Shown piece by piece: positions 54,947-64,000 of a DNA stretch of 64,000 nucleotides. The notes beneath the pieces were generated by a model. The model saw nothing but the letters and a program-made list of their open reading frames with translations, had not been told where the DNA came from and searched no databases. Position numbers and translations under genes: made by a program. The DNA is from Maribacter arcticus (GTDB taxonomy: Bacteria > Bacteroidota > Bacteroidia > Flavobacteriales > Flavobacteriaceae). Position 1 is the stretch's first letter. Each line of letters opens with the position of its first letter. The stretch lies in the NCBI RefSeq assembly GCF_900167935.1, contig NZ_FUYL01000001.1:496001-560000 (forward strand), written 5' to 3'.

Positions 54947-55501
54947 ATGAAGAGACAGACGGTTTTTACCCTAATGATTATTGCATTTGTGCTTTCATTT
55001 TTTGTTACGCCTTTGGGTGATTACAGCAAAATACTCCTTAATAGAATTTTTGCTACTTCACCAACCATTATACAGCTAGAAAAAAGAGGTAAAATTTCCG
55101 ATTATGATTGGAAGCTTAAAGATGAGAGTTGGAAATTTATCAATTTTAATGAAACTAAAGGAAAAGTAGCCTTCATTACTTTTTGGACATCCTGGCACAT
55201 GCCATCACAGGCACAATTAAAAGACATTCAGTACTTGTATGATACTTTTGGGAATAAGATAAAGTTCTATATTATAACAAACGAGGAAAGAGAGCCTGTT
55301 GAACTTTTTATGAAAGAGCAGGGGTACACATTTCCTGTAACGTACCAAATTATAGGAGAAAAGAGTCCATTATCATTACTTAAGCCACCAGGTTCTTACG
55401 TAATAGATAAAAACGGTTTTATCGTAATTCACCAAAACGCTATTGCTGATTGGGACAATGAAAAAGTGGATACACTGCTAAATGAGCTTATTTCGGAATA
55501 A
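54947..55501 (+). CDS. TlpA-like thioredoxin-fold protein lacking active-site cysteines
   Basis: A membrane-anchored thioredoxin-fold protein of 184 aa. The N-terminal helix FTLMIIAFVLSFFVTPLG (about residues 7-24) is followed by a periplasmic TlpA/AhpC-TSA-type domain. The segment KGKVAFITFWTSWHMPSQAQ (about 67-86) aligns with the family's FWATWCPPC, but the CxxC is replaced by HMPS and the whole chain has no cysteine. A cis-Pro region (KPPGSYVIDKNG) and C-terminal helix remain. It cannot do dithiol chemistry and may act as a binding or structural protein. It lies 3 bases before the CrtA-like gene, an operon pair at the edge of the carotenoid locus. Confidence 0.8.
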   Translation: MKRQTVFTLMIIAFVLSFFVTPLGDYSKILLNRIFATSPTIIQLEKRGKISDYDWKLKDESWKFINFNETKGKVAFITFWTSWHMPSQAQLKDIQYLYDTFGNKIKFYIITNEEREPVELFMKEQGYTFPVTYQIIGEKSPLSLLKPPGSYVIDKNGFIVIHQNAIADWDNEKVDTLLNELISE

Positions 55502-55504
55502 AAT

Positions 55505-56203
55505 ATGTCTCAAGTTACGACGATAACTTTTTTTAAATACCACACTTTACGAAATAAAATTTGGGCTTTTGGTATGATGCAATTTGCACATGTAGCATTA
55601 TCCGAGGTTAAAGGGCTCCAGGATTATAAATTAATGGGTAGTGGAAAGGATGGGTTCAATCCATTTGCAGACTGGTCAGTTTACGTATTACTTCAAATTT
55701 GGGAGAACGAGGAAGAAGCCAATGTCTTTTTTGAAGAATCTGAATTAATGAAAAGATATCTAAAAAAGGCCACAGAGCGTTGTTCGCTATTTTTGAAAAA
55801 CATTAAAGCTAAAGGTGAATGGTCTGGTATAAATCCTTTTGTCAAAAGTGATAGTATAACTGAGAATAATCCATATATAGCCGTTATAACTAGGGCAACC
55901 ATTAAGTTAAGTTTACTATATAAATTTTGGAAATATGTGCCCACTTCCCAAAAATCATTAGAAAATAATAAAGGACTTATGTTTACAAAGGGGATAGGCG
56001 AAGTTCCATTTTTACAAATGGCTACGTTCAGTATTTGGAAGGATAAAGAGTCGCTTATGCAGTTTGCTTATGGCAGTAAAGAGCATGTACAGGCAATTGA
56101 AAAAACAAAAAAATTAAATTGGTATAGTGAGGAGCTTTTTTCTAGATTTCAACCCTATAAGTCAATTGGTACTTGGGAGGCAATGGGAGAACTCCCTTTC
56201 TAA
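55505..56203 (+). CDS. crtA: CrtA-related carotenoid 2-hydroxylase (spheroidene monooxygenase family)
   Basis: Oxygen-inserting heme enzyme family, 232 aa, typical for CrtA. Family landmarks: KIWAFGMMQFAHVALSEVKG (about 18-37), the GKDGFNPFADWSVYVLL stretch (about 48-64), EWSGINPF, and the conserved LMFTKGIGEVPFLQMATFSI (about 158-177) with WYSEELFSRFQP at the end. Spheroidene monooxygenase makes 2-keto carotenoids. A CrtA relative from Flavobacterium P99-3 is described as a 2-hydroxylase in myxol biosynthesis, which fits the neighbouring crt genes. It is co-transcribed with the cysteine-free thioredoxin-like gene and convergent with cruF. Confidence 0.85.
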   Translation: MSQVTTITFFKYHTLRNKIWAFGMMQFAHVALSEVKGLQDYKLMGSGKDGFNPFADWSVYVLLQIWENEEEANVFFEESELMKRYLKKATERCSLFLKNIKAKGEWSGINPFVKSDSITENNPYIAVITRATIKLSLLYKFWKYVPTSQKSLENNKGLMFTKGIGEVPFLQMATFSIWKDKESLMQFAYGSKEHVQAIEKTKKLNWYSEELFSRFQPYKSIGTWEAMGELPF

Positions 56204-56278
56204 TCCCGATTTCTCTAAACCTATTTAAAAAACAATCGCTTTTTTATTAATATACTTCATTAGTTTTAAGGCTAGTTG

Positions 56279-58839
<2,561 letters not shown>

Positions 58840-58840
<1 letters not shown>

Positions 58841-59679
58841 TATACTAAGTTCATTTTAAATTTAACATAAGACCGTGCCAAAAGACCAAATTTCTCATAG
58901 TTAGGCACCCTTATTCTCGCATTTTTAATTTCTAAAGAAGGTGTATTTTGCAGTTTTTTCAATAATTTATAATAATATTTATAAGCTGTATAAACACCGA
59001 ATTTAGCTTCTGTGGGTAAGCCGACAATTCCTTCATAACCTAACTTGAAATCTGCTTTAATTTCTTCAACAATTCGTTTTTTAGAATTTTCATCAAGCTC
59101 TTTTAAATTGGTGTTTGGGAAATATGATCTATTTAATTCTTCAAAATCTGCCTTTACATCTCTTAAGAAATTTACTTTTTGAAATGCCGATCCTAAAGCC
59201 ATTGCAGATTCCTTTAATCTTTCATATTCCTTAACATCGCCTTTTACAAATACTTTTAAACACATTAAACCAACAACATCTGCTGACCCATAAATGTAAT
59301 CTTTGTATTCTGCATCTGTTAGATATACATTCTTTACTAAATCCATTCGCATGCTCTTCATAAAAGAATCTACCAAATGCTTAGGAATATTGAACGTATG
59401 AAAGGTATGTTGAAAAGAATTTAAAATAGGATTCAGACTAATTTTATCAATTAGAGCGGACTCTAGCTCTTGTTCAAATTTATCAAAGAGTACTACTTTG
59501 TTATAATCATGAAATGTATCTACAATTTCATCGGCAAAGCGAACAAAACCGTAAATATTATATATATGGCCACGAATAGAAGAATGAAGCATCTTTGTTG
59601 CTAAAGCAAACGAAGTGCTGTATCGTTCAGTAACGACTTTACTACATTGGTACGAGACTTCGTCAAAAGTTACTTTCAT
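58840..59679 (-). CDS. crtB: Phytoene synthase CrtB
   Basis: Condenses two geranylgeranyl diphosphates to phytoene, the first committed carotenoid step. 279 aa, all-helical. The two Asp-rich motifs are FADEIVDTF (DxxxD, about residues 49-53) and FLRDVKADFEELNRSYFP (DxxxD, about 174-178). The YGSADVVGLMC region is also conserved. It overlaps crtZ by 1 base and lies 8 bases after crtI, so it is in the operon. Confidence 0.96.
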
Positions 59680-59687
59680 GCGTTAAA

Positions 59688-61145
59688 CTAATTATCTTTT
59701 ATAATTAATTCTGACACTAATTTACCAGAGATCAATGCGGGAGGAACTCCGGGGCCAGGTACAGTCAGTTGCCCTGTAAAATATAAATCAGTTACTTTTT
59801 TACTTCTTAAATTGGGTCTCAAAAACGCCGTTTGCGTAAGAGTGTTTGCCATGCCATAGGCATTTCCTTTATATGAGTTGTACCGCTCCTTAAAATCATT
59901 AACGCAAAATATTTCCTTGAATATAATATTATTTCTGATGTTTTGACCAGTTCTTAATTCGAATCTATTCATAATTAATTCGAAATATTGGTCTCTTAAA
60001 TCTTGTGTATCTTCTAAATTGGTAGCAATGGGTACCAAGAAAAAACCGGTTTCGCAATCTTTTGGAGCCATGCTAGTGTCCGTTATTGATGGAAAATTCG
60101 CATAAAATAATGGATTCGATGGCCATTGTGGGTTATCGTATATTTCTTTTGCGTGCAACTCAAAATCGGTATCAAAAAACAGATTATGATGCTCAACATT
60201 TTTTAATTTGGTATCAAAGCCAATATAAAAGAGTAATGATGATGGCGCAAATACTTTCTTGTCCCAATACTCCTCTGAATATTGCCTATATTTTTGTTCA
60301 AGTAAGCTTTCTGAATGATGATAGTCTGCACCGCTCAAGATTACATCTGCATTAAATATTTTTCCGCCAGATGATACTCCTGTTGCTTTTCCGTTAGATA
60401 CTAATATTTTATCAATGGGCATGGAAGTATGCATAGTAACACCCAGTTCAATAGCAAGATTTTGCATGGCTTTTATCACTTCATACATTCCGCCTTTAGG
60501 ATGCCACGTACCTAAACCAAAATCAGCAAAGTTCATAAAACTATAAAATGAGGGCGTTTTGCTAGGTTTTGCACCTAAAAATAGTACGGGAAATTCTAAA
60601 GTAGATATCAATTTTGGATTTTTAAATCGCTTTCTAACTTGAGAACTTATAGTCTTAAAAAATTGGTCGACTTTTAAAATGGTTTCTTTGGTTACTAACT
60701 CTAAGGGAGAAAGGCCAGGTCTTAAAACAATTTTATTGATGGCAATATCATAATTAATTTGAGCCTCTCGTATGAACTTTTTCAATTCTTTTGAGCTACC
60801 AGATTCAATTCTTTCAAATTCCACACAAATTTTATCCATCGAATCACCAATGGTAATGATGTCGTCAGAAAAGAAGATTTTATATGCAGGGCTTAATTTA
60901 TCTAGTTGATAATAATCGGAAGTTTTCTTATTGAAATCAGCAAAGAATTTATCGAAAATATCTGGCATCCAGTACCAGCTTGGCCCCATGTCAAAGGTGA
61001 AACCGCCTTTAACAAATTGAGAAGCTCGACCACCTAAAGAGTCGTTTTTTTCATAAACAGAAACGTTCCACCCATCTTTTGCCAAGTAACACGCTGCTGA
61101 TAAAGATGCGAAACCAGAACCTATTACGATGCAATTTTTCTTCAT
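59688..61145 (-). CDS. crtI: Phytoene desaturase CrtI
   Basis: FAD enzyme taking phytoene to lycopene, 485 aa. FAD-binding motif IVIGSGFASLSAACYLAKDG (about residues 5-24), YEKNDSLGGRASQF and GFTFDMGPSWYWMPDIFD follow. The C-terminal signature is DLYFTGQLTVPGPGVPPALI (about 455-474). It is the first structural gene, 14 bases after the CarH-like regulator. Identification as CrtI rather than CrtD rests on the PGPGVPPALISG ending and adjacency to crtB. Confidence 0.95.
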   Translation of the reverse strand: MKKNCIVIGSGFASLSAACYLAKDGWNVSVYEKNDSLGGRASQFVKGGFTFDMGPSWYWMPDIFDKFFADFNKKTSDYYQLDKLSPAYKIFFSDDIITIGDSMDKICVEFERIESGSSKELKKFIREAQINYDIAINKIVLRPGLSPLELVTKETILKVDQFFKTISSQVRKRFKNPKLISTLEFPVLFLGAKPSKTPSFYSFMNFADFGLGTWHPKGGMYEVIKAMQNLAIELGVTMHTSMPIDKILVSNGKATGVSSGGKIFNADVILSGADYHHSESLLEQKYRQYSEEYWDKKVFAPSSLLFYIGFDTKLKNVEHHNLFFDTDFELHAKEIYDNPQWPSNPLFYANFPSITDTSMAPKDCETGFFLVPIATNLEDTQDLRDQYFELIMNRFELRTGQNIRNNIIFKEIFCVNDFKERYNSYKGNAYGMANTLTQTAFLRPNLRSKKVTDLYFTGQLTVPGPGVPPALISGKLVSELIIKDN

Positions 61146-61159
61146 TTATTAACTTTCAA

Positions 61160-62059
61160 TTAAAGGTTACTCACCAAATTGTCTATAGAATGAAACGTTC
61201 TACAAAAGCTTGGTTTTGTTTTTTCGTCAATATAATGGGTTTGTCTTCCCAATATCCAAAAATTAGGATTGTTGTAATTTGACACCAATGTATTAAAATC
61301 TTCTAGGTACTTATTTATGCGGTCTTTCTCAGGAAAAACGGTGAAATATGATACAAAATAGATATCATCAAAATATTTTAAAACGTCTTCTAGATTTTCC
61401 ATCGGAATGGTTGGTCCTAGATAAATACATTTATATCCTTTTAAGATTATTTCATAATTAATATATAAAAGGCCTATATCATGAATTTCGTTTTCAGGTA
61501 AAAAAGCGACAAAAACTTTATCTTTTTTTGTTGGTTCTAAGTGTTGAAGCTTTTCGGTATTCAGCAGAATTTTTTGTTTAATTAAACTACTGATAAAATG
61601 TTCATGTGCAGGACTAATAGTATCTGTTTGCCATAAAAGACCTAATTCGTTTAACAAGGGCACAAATGTTTCCTTAAATATTTCACGAAAAGAATTCTCT
61701 CCTAAAAGAGCATTATAGGTATTAAAAAACATGGTCTGGTCAAAATTGATCATCGCTAATTTAAACGCATTAATGGCCTGACTTTTATGACTATGCTTTG
61801 CTACAATTTCTCTTACAACATAGGGTATGTCATGGTCTGAAATTTTTGCGATTTTAGAAATCTTATGACCGTTATTATACAAAAGCGTAACATTGAGTAG
61901 TTTTTGTAAGCTTGAAAGGCTATACATTCTAATGTTAGTGTCTGTTCTTTCTGGTGATAATAGATTATATCTTTTTTCCCAAATTCGAATAGTATGTGCT
62001 TTAATACCAGAGAGGTTTTCTAAATCTCTAATACTAAATTGCTTTTTTACATTGTTCAT
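61160..62059 (-). CDS. MerR-family, CarH/LitR-type B12-dependent photoreceptor repressor
   Basis: A 299-aa transcription regulator. The MerR-type winged helix is at the N-terminus (FSIRDLENLSGIKAHTIRIW, about residues 8-27). A four-helix cobalamin cap and a B12-binding Rossmann domain (about 180-295) follow. The CarH light-sensor signature is intact: W-x9-EH in LLWQTDTISPAHEHF (Trp 143, Glu 153, His 154) and ExHxxG in ENEIHDIG (His 193 as lower ligand). In CarH, dark adenosylcobalamin holds a DNA-bound tetramer; light breaks it. The ATG at 62059 is preferred to a TTG 24 bases upstream. It heads the crt operon (14 bases to crtI), so it probably represses it in the dark. Confidence 0.88.
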   Translation of the reverse strand: MNNVKKQFSIRDLENLSGIKAHTIRIWEKRYNLLSPERTDTNIRMYSLSSLQKLLNVTLLYNNGHKISKIAKISDHDIPYVVREIVAKHSHKSQAINAFKLAMINFDQTMFFNTYNALLGENSFREIFKETFVPLLNELGLLWQTDTISPAHEHFISSLIKQKILLNTEKLQHLEPTKKDKVFVAFLPENEIHDIGLLYINYEIILKGYKCIYLGPTIPMENLEDVLKYFDDIYFVSYFTVFPEKDRINKYLEDFNTLVSNYNNPNFWILGRQTHYIDEKTKPSFCRTFHSIDNLVSNL

Positions 62060-62080
62060 GTTTTCTAAAAAAGGATTAAA

Positions 62081-62088
62081 CAAATTTA
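62081..62088 (-). promoter_or_regulatory. -7 promoter box of the carotenoid operon
   Basis: TAAATTTG on the minus strand matches TAnnTTTG exactly, giving a start near 62074, about 15 bases before the regulator ATG. The sequence AAATTTGTTTAAT here resembles the half-site of the fasciclin palindrome, a possible operator overlapping the promoter. Confidence 0.5.
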
Positions 62089-62138
62089 CAATTAATTGGT
62101 TTGTCTAGTACTACTGGAAAGTTAAAATTATCAAAATA

Positions 62139-62168
62139 AAAAAGGCTAGATACAAATCTAGCCTTTTT
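62139..62168. terminator. Intrinsic terminator of the tRNA-Leu gene
   Basis: AAAAAGGCTAGAT (62139-62151) pairs with ATCTAGCCTTTTT (62156-62168), loop ACAA; on the minus strand a run of T follows. It abuts the 3' end of tRNA-Leu and separates it from the carotenoid operon. Confidence 0.92.
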
Positions 62169-62169
62169 G

Positions 62170-62253
62170 TGCCCACGACTAGATTCGAACTAGCACGTCC
62201 TTACGAACACTACCCCCTCAAGGTAGCATGTCTACCAATTTCACCACGTGGGC
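62170..62253 (-). tRNA. tRNA-Leu (anticodon GAG)
   Basis: An 84-nt cloverleaf. Acceptor arms GCCCACG / CGTGGGC with discriminator A (62170). Anticodon stem CTACC/GGTAG with loop TTGAGGG, so anticodon GAG (Leu, CUC/CUU). It has a long variable arm, as in class II tRNAs, and a normal T-loop (GTTCGAATC). CCA is not encoded, as is common here. No integrase or attachment repeat is near it. Confidence 0.97.
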
Positions 62254-62339
62254 AATTGTTTATTTATAGAAGCGCAAATATAGAAACCTATCTTTCATTA
62301 TAAAATATTTGTGGATAATAAATAAGGAAAACCACTATT

Positions 62340-63191
62340 CTAGATGAAAATGGATTGTTGGTATTGTGTAGGGGTTACGCCTTTTATCTTTTTAAATTTT
62401 TTGTTGAAGTTCGAAATTGAATTAAAACCAGACAAATCAGAAATAAGGTTAATGTTCAATTCATTCTTAGAACTGAGTAATTGGCATGCATGTTCTACTC
62501 TAAGCTCGATTAAAAATTGAAAAAAAGTTTTATTGGTACGTTGTTTAAAAAAGCGGCAAAATGCATTGGGTGTCATGAAAGCCATTTTAGAGATTTCTTT
62601 TAACGCAATTGGTTTTTGAAAGTTCTTGAAAACAAAATCGAATATCACTTGTAAGCGCTCACCTTCATTGGATGTTAAGGTTTTCGAGTAAATAAATTTG
62701 CTCAATGGCTCAATGGTTACTGTACTTAAGAGTGCTAATAGCTTTAAAAAAGTAACAAATCGTTCTAACTTGTCTTGAGATGATAGTTTTAATATGGAAT
62801 CTGATGTCTGTTTTTTGCCTGATAATACTTTGAATCCACAATTTGAATTCAAGAAAAAAGATTGTAAATCTTTGAAATAAGGTAACTTGAAAAAATCAAC
62901 TCCGAATGTATTTTCGGTAAAGAAAATAGTAACCATATGAGCGTTTAATTCACCCGGTATGCTCTTAAAAATATGTGGAAGATTACTACCTATTACATAA
63001 ATATCCCCTATTGAAAACTGATGTATACTATCACCAACCAATAATTTTCCTGTACCATTTATGATATAGCTGATCTGTATTTCTTCGTGTTGATGTAAGC
63101 GATTATAGAATAAAGGCTCTTTGTCAATCTGAACAATTAAATGTTCATCTACAGGTTTCGGTATTTTAAAAGGATACACTTTCATTTGCAT
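62340..63191 (-). CDS. AraC family transcriptional regulator
   Basis: A 283-aa regulator with a cupin-like sensor domain (about residues 20-110: LHQHEEIQISYIINGTGKLL, then VIGSNLPHIFKS) and a C-terminal double helix-turn-helix (about 190-280: IALKEISKMAFMTPNAFCRF, then LISDLSGFNSISNFNKKFKK, GVTPTQYQQ). Two ATGs 6 bases apart can start it. It is divergent from a DapA-family lyase gene (126-bp spacer) and probably controls it; hydroxyproline is a likely inducer by gene context only. Confidence 0.92.
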   Translation of the reverse strand: MQMKVYPFKIPKPVDEHLIVQIDKEPLFYNRLHQHEEIQISYIINGTGKLLVGDSIHQFSIGDIYVIGSNLPHIFKSIPGELNAHMVTIFFTENTFGVDFFKLPYFKDLQSFFLNSNCGFKVLSGKKQTSDSILKLSSQDKLERFVTFLKLLALLSTVTIEPLSKFIYSKTLTSNEGERLQVIFDFVFKNFQKPIALKEISKMAFMTPNAFCRFFKQRTNKTFFQFLIELRVEHACQLLSSKNELNINLISDLSGFNSISNFNKKFKKIKGVTPTQYQQSIFI

Positions 63192-63287
63192 CTAATTTAT
63201 CATTTTAAATCATATAAAAGATAATAATAGGGTAGAATAGTCTCAGGTCTGGTTAATATGTTAGTACAAAGTTTAGTATGCTACTTG

Positions 63288-63295
63288 TAGTTTTG
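63288..63295 (+). promoter_or_regulatory. -7 promoter box before the DapA-family gene
   Basis: TAGTTTTG matches TAnnTTTG and would start the transcript near 63302, 16 bases before the ATG. The 126-bp divergent spacer should also hold the AraC operator, which I cannot place. Confidence 0.45.
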
Positions 63296-63317
63296 GGTAT
63301 CACTAAAAATAGATAAG

Positions 63318-64000
63318 ATGAGTATATCATGGAAAGGCGTTATGCCTGCGGTTACTACCAAGTTTACCAATAAAGATGAATTAGATTTAGATATGTTTTC
63401 AGTTAACATTAAAGCGCAATTAGACGCTGGTGTTAGCGGAATAATACTTGGGGGTACTTTAGGAGAAGCGAGTACACTTACCTATGATGAGAAAAAAATA
63501 TTAATGAAGGAAACCGTAAAGCTTGTTAAGGGCGAGGTTCCTGTAATAATTAATATAGCAGAGCAGACTACTAAAGGTGCTATTCATGCTGCAGAAGTTG
63601 CCGAAGAATGTGGTGCTACTGGTTTAATGATGCTGCCGCCAATGCGCTATAAGGCCAATGATTACGAAACGGTAACTTACTTTAAGGAAACTGCCAAAAG
63701 CACAAGCTTACCGATTATGATTTATAATAACCCTATAGATTACGGTATTATGGTTACTTTAGATATGTTCGATGAGCTAATGATTTGTGATAATATACAA
63801 GCAGTTAAAGAATCGACGAGAGATATTTCAAATATTACCCGAATAAAATCTAGATTCGGTAATCGTTTAAAAGTTTTAACAGGTGTCGATACTTTAGGAT
63901 TAGAAAGTGTTTTAATGGGTGCCGATGGTTGGGTAGCTGGTCTTGTATGTGCTTTTCCAGCAGAAACTTGTGCTGTTTACGAGCTTGCAAAAGCAGGAAG
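63318..64000 (+). CDS. Dihydrodipicolinate synthase family lyase/deaminase, truncated by window end
   Basis: A class I aldolase of the DapA family; the first 227 codons are present and the 3' end is cut by the window. GGTLGEASTL (about residues 44-53) is the ligand-binding loop. The Tyr in IMIYNNPIDYG (about 136) and the Schiff-base Lys in QAVKESTRD (about 164) are conserved. Family members make dihydrodipicolinate, split 2-keto-3-deoxy sugars or deaminate 1-pyrroline-4-hydroxy-2-carboxylate. The divergent AraC regulator and the WKGVMPAVTTKFT opening make me favour hydroxyproline breakdown. Next genes would decide. Confidence 0.85.
   Translation, partial: MSISWKGVMPAVTTKFTNKDELDLDMFSVNIKAQLDAGVSGIILGGTLGEASTLTYDEKKILMKETVKLVKGEVPVIINIAEQTTKGAIHAAEVAEECGATGLMMLPPMRYKANDYETVTYFKETAKSTSLPIMIYNNPIDYGIMVTLDMFDELMICDNIQAVKESTRDISNITRIKSRFGNRLKVLTGVDTLGLESVLMGADGWVAGLVCAFPAETCAVYELAKAG

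Noticed and set aside
62170..62253. tRNA-Leu as an integration site for a mobile element
   Set aside because: No integrase, no repeated tRNA 3' end and ordinary chromosomal genes on both sides.

Overview
This is chromosomal DNA of a marine-type flavobacterium (Bacteroidetes, Flavobacteriaceae; Maribacter/Zobellia-like is my guess). Supporting signs are the AT-rich sequence, TAnnTTTG-type -7 promoter boxes, lipoprotein and AQ-ending signal peptides, a long Bacteroidetes-type SecA, DUF4105, DUF2795 and MG2-family proteins, twin-arginine Gfo/Idh oxidoreductases, and a carotenoid cluster typical of yellow-orange flavobacteria. I see no insertion sequence, prophage, CRISPR array or rRNA. One tRNA (Leu, anticodon GAG) is present.

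Layout. 1-5.5 kb (minus strand): a frameshifted MG2-like secreted protein cut by the window edge, a Gfo/Idh oxidoreductase with a double DUF1080 protein (3-keto-sugar metabolism), and a lipoprotein MsrA. 5.6-17 kb (mainly plus): an M23 peptidase, a TesA-like esterase divergent from a YbbA/YbbP ABC transporter, an amidohydrolase, an M28 peptidase, a DEAD-box helicase, and three copies of an unrecognised small exported protein. 17-30.5 kb (minus): a second amidohydrolase, an orphan histidine kinase, a second Gfo/Idh protein, SecA, DUF2795, a PduO-type cobalamin adenosyltransferase, a shrunken methyltransferase relative, the fourth small exported paralog, an ABC-F ATPase and a DUF4105 membrane protein. 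30.7-39 kb (plus): PssA, DinB-like, an FAD amine oxidase-like protein, Dus, and a tightly overlapping group of radical SAM, GNAT, GyrI-like, MFS and DUF4345 genes. 39-42 kb (minus): LptB, an AhpD-like protein, TatC and KdsD. 42-56 kb: a zinc-less RecQ, a fasciclin protein behind a large palindrome, RluF, a beta-lactamase-fold hydrolase, two SurA-like chaperones, MoxR and aconitase.

54.9-62.1 kb is a carotenoid locus: a CarH/LitR-type MerR regulator, crtI, crtB, crtZ, a CrtD-like desaturase and a CruF-like hydratase on the minus strand, facing a CrtA-related 2-hydroxylase on the plus strand. Together these fit a monocyclic xanthophyll pathway (saproxanthin/myxol type), probably light-controlled through adenosylcobalamin. 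The PduO enzyme at 25.6-26.1 kb could help supply that cofactor. The right end starts what looks like a hydroxyproline-catabolism locus (AraC regulator and a DapA-family lyase).

The most novel item is a family of four short secreted proteins (A 6479-6715, B 7042-7281, C 16607-16864, D 27030-27290 minus). They share a C-terminal block around ARLYK.KN.RV.KAL.F.TK. A and C, and less clearly B and D, also share a non-coding upstream element, so they look like one co-regulated, undescribed family.
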